Positions 1-12,400 of a stretch of DNA of 64,000 nt are shown here, one piece after another (position 1 is the stretch's first letter; the number at the start of each line of letters is the position of its first letter). Where the stretch lies: NCBI GenBank assembly GCA_018857735.1, contig JABMCL010002470.1:558501-622500 (forward strand), given 5' to 3'. This DNA is from Alviniconcha marisindica. Its lineage: Eukaryota > Mollusca > Gastropoda > Provannidae. A program made the translations under genes and the position numbers. The notes under the pieces are model-generated. The model saw nothing but the letters and a program-made list of their open reading frames with translations, was not told the origin of the DNA and searched no databases.

Positions 1-90
1 GGTCCTGCTCGCCACGCTGCTCTCCCATCCGTCCAGCACCCCTCTCTCCAGGTCCTCCATGCCGCTGACGTCCAGCTCCCATCTCTGCCT
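1..90 (-). CDS. Locus A exon 16 (partial): acidic tail segment at window edge
   Basis: The exon enters after GATGATCAG in phase 0 and stays open to the edge: 30 residues, RQRWELDVSGMEDLERGVLD and onward. The acceptor has a weak pyrimidine tract, so the start is less certain than the coding character. It implies that locus A continues to the left. Confidence 0.55.
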
Positions 91-170
91 CTGATCATCA
101 ATCAAGTGGTATCGTTTACCTATCGCTCAAATCCGAGATAAAGCTCAAAGTTATAAGCGTTTCCTGCGTC

Positions 171-482
171 CAAAATGATTGTTTCATTATAATAATACCA
201 GCACAAAACACTCATACATGCCCTTAAAATAAACTGCAGTTATGCATATACAAATACAGATTACCTCATACACCTACATAAAAAATGACAATAATTCTGA
301 TAGATTCTGTTATATACCACAACATGGCTGATGACTGTTTCATTATAATAATACCAGCACAAAACAGACTCATACATGCCCTTAAAATAAAATGCAGTAA
401 TGCATATACAAATACAGATTACCTCATACACCTACATAAAAAGTGACAATAATTTTGATAGTTTCTGTTATACACTCAACAC
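171..482. repeat. 158-base tandem duplication
   Basis: GTTTCATTATAATAATACCA, GCACAAAACA, CTCATACATGCCCTTAAAAT and onward to TACATAAAAAATGACAATAA occur twice, 158 bases apart, about 93 percent alike. In the intron between exons 15 and 16 of locus A. Confidence 0.85.
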
Positions 483-1500
483 AGAAAATAGTGAAATGCA
501 GTGAACAGCAGACAGCAAACTTTGTTCAGAAAAATGAGTACTGCCAACACCAGAAATCGTACGGGGATACTGGAAGAGGGAGCCTGCAAAGACAACATCA
601 AAACCACAGCCTGATTATATGCAAAGTACGGGTTCCTGTACTCAGTAAGTCAGTCTCCGGAAAACTGCACTCTACACCAAGAGGATATGAATACCGCAGA
701 AGCCTGTGAAAGAAAATGGCAGATACAGTTCAAGAACGAGGAGCCTGGCCGTCTTCATGCTGTCTCTCTGGAACAAAACGGTCTAACAAGAGTACCCAAG
801 TACTTTAGGAATTTCTACAACAAATAAGGTGGACGCGGCCAGTGTTCAGAAACAAAAAGACCAAAACACACAAGAGGATAATACTAAACGCGTTTTACTT
901 GAACAAAACAATATGGACACTCCCGAGCACACACACACACACACACTGAAAGGCATACATTCTGCAACAGCTGCATTATATTGTATTGCAAGGCGGATCA
1001 TACTCTGCTGTAATGTGGATAGTGTTATTCATTTCTGCTCGTGGCTATAATAGTGCATCCGCATTTCGTTTGCATCGAGGATTTGTGGAATATTGTGGTT
1101 CGTGCGGTGCACCAACACCGTCCTCGGCCCCAGCGAAGGCAACCGACGATGGGTCACAATGCAGCGTCCATCAGCTCCAAGCCGAGGAGACTTCGGGTAT
1201 GTCTTGTGGCCAACTGATACGTATGATACTGACACTTTCCTCGCTTAAGTCAAAGTGTCAATAACATAATTATGTGTAATGGAACAACATTACTGTGCCC
1301 TCCTTTTCGCTCACGTCACCATTAAATCTCGAAATCAATGGCAATTGTGTTAATGTTGTCGGTCTCTTGCAAGATGGTTGCTGAATGAAACACCAAAATT
1401 TTGTGAAAAGTTCCATTGTGTGTGAAGTTTTGTGTGATGTTGCGGAATTTCTGCCTTTCAGTGTCTAGAGAAATTGATCGACAGTTCGATAGATAGATAG

Positions 1501-1692
<192 letters not shown>

Positions 1693-1794
1693 GCGTGAGA
1701 ATCAAAATATCTGTCGACGTTACTCCAGTTTTGGCAGGCTTATAAGTTTGTCCTGAGTGTCTGTAGCTTGGCACATGCTGACTGTTCTCAGTAC

Positions 1795-1947
1795 CTTCAG
1801 GCTGCTCCGGCGTGTGGGAGACCTGGACTGGCGGACCCCGGCGGAGGGCCGCCTGCTTCCCTCTCCAGCTTTCCACTCGGACAGCAGGGAGAAGAGACGT
1901 CTGGAGAAGTCGTCGTCGGAGTCCACTCGTCCGGGCTCATCCCGGGC
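1795..1947 (-). CDS. Locus A exon 15: Arg/Ser tail segment
   Basis: The exon is 153 bases, phase 0 to phase 0, with acceptor CTTTCCTGAGCAG and donor AAG|GTACTG. It encodes 51 residues, including GRVDSDDDFSRRLFSLLSEW and RQSRSPTRRSSLK. DSDDDFSRRLFSLL is a short high-complexity stretch. The RS-rich end continues the style of exon 14. GC content is much higher than in the flanking intron. Confidence 0.7.
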
Positions 1948-2410
1948 CTGCTCAGGAAAGGAGCCGGGGCGAATAATGCCATCATGTCAAGGGGCATCTC
2001 ATCCAACAACCGTTATCACCGGAGCACACACAGAAGAAAATGACAACTATCGAGTTCAACCTAGGTGTCAGTCTCTTTGCATGCAGGAAATGGGAGGTTG
2101 TGACATTCGATAGCACATAGGTGTCCAGTTTCTTTCCGTGCAGAAAATGAGAGATTTGGCATTCTAACAGGAAGAACAACAGAAGCAGGAGGAGGAGGAG
2201 GGGGGTTACCGGCGTCAAAATTGGCCGTCACCTGTATTGGTTGAATGCCTGCAAAACTTTGCCAGGTATCGCTGATTAAAAAAAGGGGCTTGCCGTGGAA
2301 GTTTTATTGTCTCACGTCTGTAGTGCTCAGGACTTTCGTGTTCGTCTGATATAAAGAACTGATCACTGAGCCGACTGGACACAATCACAAAGAGAGAGGG
2401 AGAGACAGCG

Positions 2411-2600
<190 letters not shown>

Positions 2601-2747
2601 CACACTGAGACAAAGACACAGAGAGACAAAAGATTAATTTATCGCCCAGACGTGCATTCGAAATAGTAATCACTCGACCCTAAGTTCACTTGACCACACC
2701 CTTCCACAACTAGAATATATCAAGCGGAGAAAAAAGAAGGTACTAAC

Positions 2748-4270
2748 CTGACGACTGGAAGATGGCTCACGGCTCGATTGTCTTGACGAGGAGGAATTAT
2801 TTCTGGAAGAAGCCGAGTGACTCCTGTTGAGAGGGGGGCTCTTCCTCCTCCCCCCACCTTTTTTCTTTTTCCCTTTGTCCTTGTGCTTGCTCTTGCCCCC
2901 CTTCTTCTTGCCCCCCTTCTCGTCCCCTGACGCTGCCTCGGCTTCTCCTTTCTTCTTCTTCTTCTTCCTCTTCTTGTCGCCACCTTCCTCTTTTTTGTCC
3001 TCGCCGTCCTTTTTCTTCTTCTTTTTGTGGTGCCCTTTCTTGCCTCCGTCGTCGGACTCGTCTTTGCCCCTACCCTTTTTCTTCTTCTTCTTGTCGTCCT
3101 TGCCCCCGTCCGCGTCTCCTTTTCCTTCGCCACCGCCCTCGTCCCCTTTGCCTTTCTTCTCGTCGTCGCCTTCTCCGCCGTCCCCTTTGCCCTTCTTCTT
3201 CTTTTTCCCTTTCTTGCCGTGCTTTCCTTCCTCGTCGTCCGAGGCTTCGGGCTCGCCACCTTTCCCTTTCTTCTTCTCCTTGCCCCCCTCCTTGTCGTGC
3301 TTCTCGTCTCCTCCTTCCTCCTTCTTGTCCCCGTCCTCCGCTTCAGTTTCTGCCGTCTTCGTGCTGTCTTCGTCCGTCTTGTTCAGGTCGAAGGACATGT
3401 CGAACACGTCCGGCTCTTTCGGTTCGGTGGCCTCTGAGGTGGTGTCCGTTGGGGCTGTGCTGAGCGCTGTGTCGGCGTCTGAGGTTGGAGGCGCGGATGG
3501 AGTTTCCTCCGTTTCCTCGTCCTCTTCAATCATCAATGGCGTTGTTACAAACATGGTTCCTCGTCTCATCTTCTTCTTCTTCTCGGCTTTCTTCTCATTC
3601 AAAGTCAGATCATCCAGGGCGTTTTCGGGCGCTGGAGTGCTTGGGGTAGCTGAGGTGTCCGTGGTCGCTGGAGTGCTTGGGGTCGCTGAGGTGTCCGTGG
3701 TCTCTGGAGTGCTTGGGGTCGTTGGAGTGTCTGTGGTCGCTGGAGTGCTTGGGGTCGTTGGATTGTCTGTGGTCGCTGGAGCGCTTGGGGTCGTTGGAGT
3801 GTCCGTGGTCGCTGGAGTGCTTGGGGTCGTTGGAGTGTCTGTGGTCGCTGGAGTGCTTGGGCTCGTTGTGGTACTTGTGGTCACTGGTGCGCTTGTGGTC
3901 ACTGGTGCACTTGTGGTCGTTGGTGCGCTTGTGGTCGCTGGATCACTTGTGGTCGCTGGTGCGCTCGGGGTCGCTGAAGTGGTTTTTATCAAGGACTTGC
4001 TGGGCGCGGGCGTACCGACCACTGGAGCGTTGGGGTCCGCTGGCTTGTGCGCAGGCATCTCGCCGCCAAACTGGACACCTTTCTTACCGTCGCTCTCGCC
4101 CGCTTTCTTGGTCTCATCGACGATGTCAAAGACGTTCACTTGCGTCCACGCCCCATCAGGGTTTGCTGCAGCGTCGGACATGGGTTTGCCCTGCGACACC
4201 TCTTTGTACTGGGCCTCCTTGGCAGGAGGTGGTGTTTTGTTGATGCCAGCTGAAGTAGTGCTATCGCCGG
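2748..4270 (-). CDS. Locus A exon 14: Thr/Pro repeats followed by Lys-rich block
   Basis: The exon is 1523 bases, with acceptor TTTTTACTTCAG and donor CAG|GTTAGT, and enters in phase 1 and leaves in phase 0. In order it contains: a unique lead (NPDGAWTQVNVFDIVDET); about 130 residues of Thr/Pro/Ala repeats with a 12-residue unit STPATTDTPTTP; an acidic segment around MIEEDEETEETP and DVFDMSFDLNKTDED; roughly 190 residues of Lys/Gly/Asp/Glu; and an Arg/Ser tail (SRNNSSSSRQSSREPSSSRQ). It can follow exon 12 directly or exon 13. The mirror-image frame on the other strand is an artefact of this composition. Confidence 0.78.
3610..3970 (-). repeat. 36-base coding repeat in exon 14
   Basis: The plus strand shows GTCGCTGGAGTGCTTGGGGT, CGTTGGAGTGTCTGTG repeatedly. 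On the coding strand each unit is the dodecapeptide STPATTDTPTTP with substitutions, and it shortens to 6-residue TTSAPV-like units towards 3960. Confidence 0.85.
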
Positions 4271-4690
4271 CTGAAGTAAAAATGCACGGAATGATGGGGT
4301 GATTGTGGAGCAAAACGAAATCCAAGTAACGACAGTACTCGACAGAGGCAAAGCGTTTCTGCGAAGAGTGCGTGGACTGACCAATGTGTGAAAGGACACA
4401 ACACCACATTAAGAACAGCAATACCAACAGCAGCAACAATTACAACACTAACAACAACAACCATAATAAAACACCATCATCATCATCGCAATTCAAGGTG
4501 TTTGCACAGACGCTTTCTGGTGAATGCTCTTAGTGCGTTACAAAACATCTACACATTAATAAATGCTACAGTACAAAGACACAAAGGAACAGTGACAACA
4601 ATAATTATTGCTAGATACATTACTATCACTCTTCATTAGGGTGAAAACGAAGAGGAACCGTTATGGTCAAGTTGATCGACTCAGCTGTGG

Positions 4691-5928
4691 TTAACCCAAA
4701 AGGGTATTGTGTACTTTTCCGTCTGAATCGACTTTGATCATGAAGAATCTGCTCTTGTGCCCCAGGCTGTCTCTCAGCCCAGAGTATTTAGCTGTGATGT
4801 CTTGGGCACAACAAGGCTCATCAAACAAAGGTTCCTCTTGCTTCCTTTTCGTTCCTCGTCCTTTGCAAGCGGATGCTCCCGCAGTTTGCTTCTCGCCTCT
4901 CTCAACGGCCGAGTATTCCGCGAAGAATCCCAGAGTTTCTGTGACTGGCTTGTTGGCGTTTCTGTCCTTAGACAGACCCGAATGAGTATCGTTCATTTTC
5001 CACGAGATCGCCCCTCCGCTTTGTTGAACGAGATTCCAAGACTCTTCCCTTCCGGGGTTTGTGTTCAAGTTTTGATACTGCACTTTTCCAGCTGTGGCAA
5101 TCGTGCCCTCATGATTCGCGTTTTGATTCAACGTTTTATTAGATATGCTTTTCGCAGAATGGCTGGGGTCCAAGTCGTCCGGGACCGATGAACTGACCAA
5201 CTGTTTTTGGCCCGAGTTGGTAGCGACTTTTGTTTTGATAAAGCCTGATGGGTCGAAGTCGCGAGGGACGCTGCTTGCCGCGGCTTCCGTTTTGGTCTTG
5301 TCACTCAACGTTTCACTTGCTGCTTTTTTCACAGCGTAATGGCTGTTCGACTGAGAAAAGTCGTCTATCATGGTAAACGACACGGATTTCTGTTTTAAAG
5401 GTGCGTCGGTTCCAGTAAAATCTTGGCTCAGTCTTTCTGTCTTCTTGAGGTTGCTCTTTTCCACTGGATTTGCTTGACGTGAGTAAGGTTCTCCTGTCTG
5501 ATCTCCCTTCAGTCTTCCCGTCGGTGCGTTTGGCTTTGTTCCGCCATCGCCTATCTGAGCTTGAGCTCCACCGACCGAAGACTGCGTGCCATGCGTCGCG
5601 CCAGTTTGTTTTGTCTTCATCTGTCCCGCCCCAGTGCTGCTCCCGCCATCGCCTGTGCTTCCGGGCTGCAACTGGGGCAGGGTGCCCTGCTCCCCTGGGA
5701 AATGCTCCACCTTTAGCTCCAAGCCAGCCTCGGGAATGTAGCGGTCCGCTTCACCCTTGTCTGCTTGTCCTGAACCGCTCTGCTGTGGTGGTGGTATGTG
5801 CACCACTTTTAGTATTATTGCACCCTCTGGAATGCGAATGTCAAATCCACCGACGGGGACGTGCGTGTCGCGCTGCATCAAGTCAACTTGGTCTCCCGTG
5901 CTCGTCGTTACTGTCCATACAGGCTGGC
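4691..5928 (-). CDS. Locus A exon 13: long tail exon with in-frame stop, possibly terminal
   Basis: The acceptor is CTCTATGTAG and entry is in phase 1, giving residues 561-971 and a TAA at 4691-4693. It opens QPVWTVTTSTGDQVDLM and then GGFDIRIPEGAIILKVVHI. Two short strands, AIILKVVHIP and GLELKVEHFP, resemble the repeated motif of the big exon in locus B. The remainder is Ser/Lys/Thr-rich with no simple repeat and ends KVDSDGKVHNTLLG. I see no AATAAA before exon 14. A weak donor (TTGG|GTTAAC, exon end 4696) would splice in phase 1 to exon 14, so this exon may be internal in some or all transcripts. Confidence 0.8.
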
Positions 5929-7559
5929 CTACATAGAGAACCGAAATAAAGCCAGGTTACTGTACTCCTCCCACAGACAGACAAAGACACACAGTCAGGG
6001 TCTTCATATAACGGGGTCAAGTCTATGGTATGAGAGGACAAGTAAGCTTCCGCACAAAAGCTTATGAATACAAAGCCATCAAACAGATACACAAAGAAGC
6101 ACATACACACGCACGCGCGCGCGCGCACACACACGCACGCACGCACGCACGCACAAAACATAATCTAAGACAGCATACGTATGTCATTAAATCAGTCTGA
6201 AAATAAAAGATTTCTTGCATACTTTTAGGTTGCTACGGGTTGATGGGGCTTTGGTGGAACATGACTGTGTGTTTTGTCTCTTGAAACGAGTACAGTAAAC
6301 CAACTTAATTTCTTATTTGTTCTCTCGTTTAGATCTACTACTTTGCAGCCACATAAAGAGGACTGATTCGCCGGTTGGACGGATGGCGCAACCGATGGAA
6401 AGTAGAGTTTGCTTGAACACACAGCAACCAGCAAAAGAAAGTTACCACTCTCTTCAAAGTCAAAAACATAAAATAAAATAAAACAGAAAGCGACAACGCA
6501 AGCTATGGAAAACCTCTGCTACACGACATGTTTTCCAATCTCTTACACACACAAGCGCTACATGGGTTTTCCAGCGTCTGGATGGTACACCTGCTCTACA
6601 TAAGTTTGGTAGCGTTTGAAGTGGTGCTTAGTTTTCTAGTGTTCATATGGTACACTTGCTCTAGAATCTCAGGGCTGTCATTTGATTTTCCTTTTTCTAT
6701 TTCCTCTCTCATTTTTCTGTTAGTTCTTTTGCACTTTCTGTCTTGTAATATTTTCTGCTAATTATCCATTCTCATGGGGGGGTGGGAATAAAACAATTCT
6801 TCTCGAGAATATTCTCAAACATTCTTCGTTAAGAGACAGGCTTTTTTGTATGGCTCTTGTTGAGCAGCTAGACGATACTTGGTTGGTGAATGGTATGTGT
6901 AGCTTGCTGACATGTGGCACTGGTTTTTGCCACTATACATTTACATTTTTAATTGTTTTTGTCCATTCCTTTTTTCTAAATATACTTTTGCTAATCTGGT
7001 ACCGATAAATTAGACGCAATAGTCGACTGTACCAGCATGTACTAGCCGATTATGCTTTTTAAACAAACGCAATACTGAAGGGACCAACTCTTCGAAAATT
7101 TGTGTTTGATGCTTGTGTATGTATGTTTTGTTTGATGTTTGTGTAGGGACTTACTTCGTGGATTTGCCTCTTAAAGAGAAAGGGTTTACATATGTAGAAC
7201 GCCCGCATTATCTCTGACGCTGTGCACACGCGGTTAAAGTCTAGGATTCCCCCTGAGTACGTATCAAGCACAGGCTTGTTATTTTTTGCAGGATTTTGTG
7301 TCCCTGTTGCAATTTATTCTGAAATGACCCTGTGTAGTTAGCGGGGCGATAAAATCCAGTTACTGACTAATTAACCCTCCTCCAAACCCGTGAACCCTCG
7401 CCCCCAGAGCTGACTGTGAGCTCCTGGTCGGAAGCAAATGAGGCTTAAATACTTAACGATGTTCCTGATAATGGTATCATTTGCATCAAGGGTCGCGAAA
7501 GCCTCGTTGCACTCTCCACGGCCAATATATACGAAGCAAATGAGTTAAAGTCTAGGAAG

Positions 7560-7735
7560 CTGACATTGTGGCAAATTTAGTGATTGTGGACGGCAGCTGT
7601 ATTAAATTGTTTTCTATAATTATAATAATAACTTACATTTTATAAAGCGCCCTTTCGCACAGGAGCTCTTAGCGCTTTACACTTATTAACAACATTTACA
7701 AGACAAAATACACAAGCGCCACAGACGCATTGAGT
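7560..7735 (-). mobile_element. LINE 3' tail copy
   Basis: It repeats 8223-8396 with few changes, including the GACATTGTGGCAAA flank, the TAT/AAT-rich end and the GCGCCCTTTCGCACAGGAGCTC block. Because the flank is shared too, the pair looks like a roughly 660-base segmental duplication or two insertions of a larger element. Confidence 0.7.
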
Positions 7736-8276
7736 TAATCCCGATGAGTTATAGAGTCCATAAGTCCGGGTCTTCCAGGTAGAGAAATGAGGCTATAATT
7801 TTAACCGTGTTTAGGCCGGCCGAATATTCCCATTACAATATTCTGAGCTTCACGCATGTCTGTTTTTCCAGTGTCGTCACCGTTTAGAAGGTAAACGCGA
7901 TTACGGGCGATTGCTCTTCAAACGTATGGGCCCAGAGGGGCTGAGACAGACCCAGAACAGGTCCAGGTGCTGCAAAGACAGAGGCCTAATCGAAAGTGGG
8001 ACGGCTGAATGGCATTTCAAACAGTCGGTGCGACCCACAGCTGCTGGACAAATAAATCTACAATTTCGGGCCTTAAAACCAAAAATAACCCAGACTTACA
8101 ATAATGGTTGGAATTCACACTGTCCATGAATCCTGTTGATGTATGTTAATGTGAGTCTGTTTTAATTTTTTTACCGTTGCTACCTTGACTAGGGACAAGA
8201 GAAGCAATGACCGCAGAAGCTTGACATTGTGGCAAAATTAGTGCTGATGGTTGTCGACAGCAGATGTATTAAATTG

Positions 8277-8417
8277 CTTCCTATAATTATAATAATAATA
8301 ACTTACATTTATAAAGCGCCCTTTCGCACAGGAGCTCATAGCGCTTTACACTAAGTAACAACATTTACAAGACAAAATACACAAGCGCCACAGAGTCAAG
8401 CAGATATAACCTGCTCA

Positions 8418-8498
<81 letters not shown>

Positions 8499-9200
8499 CA
8501 CGCACGCACGCACAACACACACACACACACACACACACACACATTCTCTCTCTCTCTCTCACTCACTCACTCACTTGTCAATCAGTATCGTGTTGGAAAA
8601 AAGAGTTTTAAGAATTAAGTACTGATTTAAAGGAAGCAGCTGAGAGAATCTGGTTTCTTTTGGAAGTGTGTTCCAGAGTGTTGGAGCAACTTAAGAGAAA
8701 GAACGTTCGCCGTACGACTCAGTACTGATAGATGGTATGCACAGTATACGGCCGTCTGCGGAATGTCGAAGTTGCCGGGAGGGCGTATAGATCTCGAGTA
8801 GATCAGAAAGGTTGACACGGCCAGTAGAAGTTACTGCACCGAAGCAAAGAGAAGAAATTTGGTATTTGATTCCACCATCGATTGGAAGCCAGTGCAGAGT
8901 GCGAAGATGAGGTGTAATGTGATCTGTCCTAGACGCTTTCAAGATGAGACGAGCTGCATTGTTCGGAACCTTCTAAAATCGGTTTAAAAGATACTGAGGG
9001 CATCCAGAGAGGTGGGAAAATACAACAGTCCAGTCGTGAAAGAACGAATGCGGAATGAAAGAGGTTTGGCGGCTTGAACAGAGAGGCAATGGCGTAGTGA
9101 GCTGATACGACGCAGTTCACAGTTAGCAGTTTGGATAAGGTTAACTACATGCGCAGCCACAGTCAAGTGCATTTCAACCGTTACCCCAAAGATTTTAGCT
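8277..9200 (-). mobile_element. Degenerate LINE fragment: reverse transcriptase C-terminus and 3' tail
   Basis: The minus strand carries, across several broken frames, the usual end of a metazoan non-LTR reverse transcriptase ORF: ANCELRRISSLRHCL, then FVLSRLDCC, then ASRTDHITPHLRTLHWLPID, then VNLSDLLEIYTPSRQLRHSA, then SYGERSFS. A 3' tail (GTAAAGCGCTATGAG ... GCGCTTTATAAATGTAAG and ATT repeats) ends near 8290. Microsatellites (8419-8578) have expanded within the 3' UTR. The frame is broken by stops and shifts, so it is inactive. Likely in the CR1/L2/Jockey group. Confidence 0.8.
8419..8578. repeat. (CA)n / (CGCA)n / (CT)n microsatellite
   Basis: A compound tract inside the 3' UTR of the LINE remnant. 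Confidence 0.95.
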
Positions 9201-9362
9201 GACTGAGTAAAACGAACTGTCGAGTGTCCTGTAGTTCACGGAGTCTCAAAGTCTGGTTGGAAAGTCGACTGTCATGAAAGCAGATTCCGTTTGGCAGCAG
9301 TCAAGTTACTTTTCAGTGATTACAACGACTGATAAAAGCCCTGTGTAATGTGAAAGGAACTA

Positions 9363-9421
9363 AAACTACTACGGGGGACGAGGAGGGGGTGGGGGGTGGG
9401 GGGCGGGGGAGGGGGGGGGGT
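9363..9421. repeat. G-rich tract
   Basis: Runs of 4-10 G in close succession on the plus strand; possible quadruplex former. A similar tract lies at 39812-39880. Confidence 0.85.
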
Positions 9422-9870
9422 CGGTTTGGGCTAAGGACGAATTTATATCAGTTCTTGGGGTTTGAACTGCTTGTAATCATTGTTATGGTCGTTTTCCCTT
9501 TGTGGTGTAGGAAGGTGGGTGTTTAAATTCTATTTCTGTGCTGCGTGCCGAGATCTACTTTCATGATAGTGGTTCGTGCTTTGCAAATATTTCATTATTA
9601 TTATTATCGTCATGCAGCCACAACCACAGTGCGACTAAGAGTGAAATCCTTTATCGGTCTGTAATGCAAAGCCAAATCTTCATGTGGTCTTTACGTGGTA
9701 ACTTCCATGACGGTCAGTATAATATATACAAACCGGAAATGACTGAAACTGACACACATCCTTTCGACTTTGCTGTATAATTACGAATGTGTTAATGTTA
9801 AAATTACATAACTTTCCTTCAGAATTAACATAGAATCAAAGTACTGATGCTGAGCAACACACACACGTAC

Positions 9871-9946
9871 CAGAACTGTCTGCTGCAGGTGCAGCTACTG
9901 GCGCAGCTGTAGACGCAGGTGTAGGCGCTGGTGTTGACGTATCAGC
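9871..9946 (-). CDS. Locus A exon 12: Ala/Pro/Thr-rich tail segment
   Basis: The exon is 76 bases; it enters in phase 0 after CATACGCAG and leaves in phase 1 at G|GTACGT. It encodes residues 535-559, ADTSTPAPTPASTAAPV and onward, plus the first base of codon 560. Only one of the three frames is open. The outgoing phase fits both exon 13 and exon 14, which makes this the branch point of the two possible tails. Confidence 0.78.
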
Positions 9947-11869
9947 CTGCGTATGAGGAAGAAACCAAAAACGTTCAAAATTGAGCGGAAATGTTTTTGC
10001 TTATTACTACAATTTCATGTGGTAAGGTACGGTGTGTGTATGCCTACATGTGTGTGTGCTTCGTGTGGTGTTGGTGCGTGTGTATACATGGGTGCGTGCG
10101 CGCGCGCGCGCGTGCGTGCGTGCGTGCGTGTGTGTTTGTATGCATGCAGTTCCTTCTGTGCCTAATACGCGAAGCTTAGGCGCGGGACAAAAAGGCAACA
10201 AAATGTTTTGTACCTTCTCAAGGCCAAGGAGCCAGTGAACAAAACACGAGTTGTGTCGAATCGAAATGAATAAACAAGCTTCGATTTGTTCGAGTTTCAA
10301 CTAATCGCATAAGTCGACAAATGCAGAGCGCGGGGATGTCACCAGTGGTGCACCATACAGTGCTATTTGACTCCTGTCAGTCACAACAATGGCGGCAATG
10401 ACTGGGCGCTCACGGGCTTTTACAGTTGTTTGGACTAAGCAGTTCTGGAGAGAAAAAAAGGTAGTGCTAGTGCCGCTTCCGTTTCGTTACCACGCCCCAA
10501 AATAATATGCAGATGACGCTCTTGGAACCCAGCCGGCTCTTTGTCATTGCCTTTTCTCTGATTCTTTTTCTTCCTGTTTATCTGTCTGGTCTTCTTCGTG
10601 TGAACTATTCATCAAAACAACTCCGCTCCACTTCTCACTCAAGAACACTACGCATTCCACAGGCTAAGACCAAAACATTTTCAGAGCACCGAAAAAAGCG
10701 CAGAGTGAAAATTCGATTCGTCCCAAAGGTTTCGGCATGGGCTGACATATTCATGCAGGCAGCTGGCCAGATTATAATTATTATAAAGGTCTTGTGAAAA
10801 AGATGCATGTATAAACGGATGGCGAGAAAAACGATATGTGACCAACAACAACAAAAATGAAAGTTAATATTCAAAAAGCATCTTTTCCCACGATTTTCCC
10901 CTCCGAGGTGACCCTGTGTCGTTGATGGAACTAACTTAGCTGTGAGTTAGAAAGATAGGTACAACTTTTGACTGCAAAATATTTCTCTTCGTGTTCATAT
11001 CACGTCCACCATCGTGGGCTTGGCTTTTTGCAAGAATGATCCGCGCATGCGCCTATCCAGGCAAGTCCGCGTTTTGGTTATTGTTGTGGTGACGGTGGTG
11101 GTCATTGTTGTTTTCTCTCCTAAGCTATGATTATTGACTTGAACTCCAGTGACTTTTTATTCATTTGCCAGAACTAGAACGGCAAAGTGTATTGAAGATC
11201 GTTTCAGGTCATGAGGTTAATCAGCAACGGATCAGTCTAAAGTCTGACCAAAGGCATCGGCGCCCGAAAATATACTTCTGAGAATCCGTTTCAAAGCGTT
11301 GAGTCACTTTTTAAGCCTTGTGTGGCTTTCCTTAGGGGGCCGGGGTATCAAACACGACACAGTTTTCCTTTACGTCTTCTGGCATGTTTTAAGAAAAGGT
11401 TTGTGCACACAATGTCACAAAGATAGTGGCAACATTTCAAAATCAGAAGTATACGATTTGTAGAAAACAAACAAACAAACAAACAAAACACAAACAATTT
11501 TGTTCATGGTAAATAAACAAAATGTATACCACATTAGCTTTAATCCGTTTTCTAGACATGTTTAGAGTCTTATAACTTCTACATCAGTTCACTAGTCCGC
11601 CTGTGTCTTAGACGAAGAGGTTGGGTCATTCAAAAGGAAACATTCGCTAAGCTTAAATTCTTTTCGGTTAGGTATGAGACCTTCGTCGGAGTTACTTATA
11701 TACATTCGGTGTCAAATCATTTATGTTGCAATTTTGTCCCGCAGGTACCGTAAGAGTTAAATCCTTTACTAGGCTATTTCTATTCTCCTCAAAGTGTTGT
11801 TGCTGATCACTTTTTATATAGTCTGCTCTCGACCAGACTCACTGCGCTCGTGTCGCATGTGATTCTAAA

Positions 11870-12288
11870 TGACTACCTTTAAAAACAATTATAGCGCGTT
11901 TTGAACATCTACCGAAGTGGTGTACTTACAGCGCTGTTTGGTTGTTACATGGCTGGTACCACGTGAAACTGGTGCCGCCTCAGCGCATTCTGTGTACACT
12001 ATATAACCATGCATCATGTCACGTCACTTCATGCAAAGTAACATACGTAGGGTGAATGCATGTTTAGCTGTAACCTGCCACCTGCACCGGCAGAATGACC
12101 GGGAGAATGACCGGGATATTTTACAAGCTACTGCAGTAATACGGGGGTGGAACGGATACTGAAATAAGAGTCAGCACGAAAAGTTGACCCTGGCGAAGAA
12201 AATTCTCCAGCTGCTCCTGCCGGGACTCGAACCCGCGACCTATCGATCACGAAACCGGGTCTCTAACCACAGAGCTATCCCCGCTATC
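11870..12288 (-). mobile_element. tRNA-derived SINE, copy 1
   Basis: The minus strand has a tRNA-like head (GCGGGGATAGCTCTGTGG as A box region, GGTTCGAGTCCCGGC as B box), then a body with TGCTGACTC, CGTTCCACCCCCGT, CCCGGTCATTCTGCC and GTTTCACGTGGTACCAGC, ending near GCGCTATAA. It matches the copy at 25558. The head lies about 10 bases inside the intron after exon 11b. Confidence 0.82.
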
Positions 12289-12298
12289 TGCGCGTTAC

Positions 12299-12400
12299 CT
12301 TTTTCTCCTCGTCCAATTGCCTGGCCAGTTCAAAATCATCTGACGTCCACTTGGAGTAAGGCAGAGATAAACGTCTATTGATCTCCTCCTTTGATAGTCT
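12299..12400 (-). CDS. Locus A exon 11b: conserved tail motif (PYSKWT...DDFE.AR)
   Basis: The exon is 102 bases, phase 0 to phase 0, with acceptor TGAATCGCAG and donor AAG|GTAACG. It encodes residues 501-534, starting RLSKEEINRRLSLPYSKWTS and continuing DDFELARQLDEEKK. Unlike the surrounding tail this is high-complexity sequence, and the same motif recurs in locus B at 37271-37363. It is therefore the best candidate for a short functional binding motif. A SINE begins only about 10 bases past the donor. Confidence 0.78.

Larger units (their letters stand above)
5929..9870. other. Intron between locus A exons 13 and 12
   Basis: It holds CA/GC simple repeats (6109-6155), two LINE tails and a LINE remnant. 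A minus stretch at 6231-6293 could be an exon, but its open frame is phase 0 on both sides, while phase 1 is required here. Confidence 0.5.

Noticed and set aside
2827..4302. 491-codon plus frame rich in Phe, Ser, Leu and Val
   Set aside because: It is the exact antisense of exon 14: the Lys/Glu and Thr/Pro repeats of the minus strand force an open frame on the plus strand.
6231..6293. Possible small exon (RQNTQSCSTKAPSTRSNLK) before GTATGC
   Set aside because: Only a phase 0 frame is open, while the join between exons 12 and 13 needs phase 1 on both sides.
8691..8942. Minus frame with HITPHLRTLHWLPID taken as a host gene
   Set aside because: It is the conserved end of a LINE reverse transcriptase with frameshifts on both sides and a LINE tail; a dead element, not a gene.
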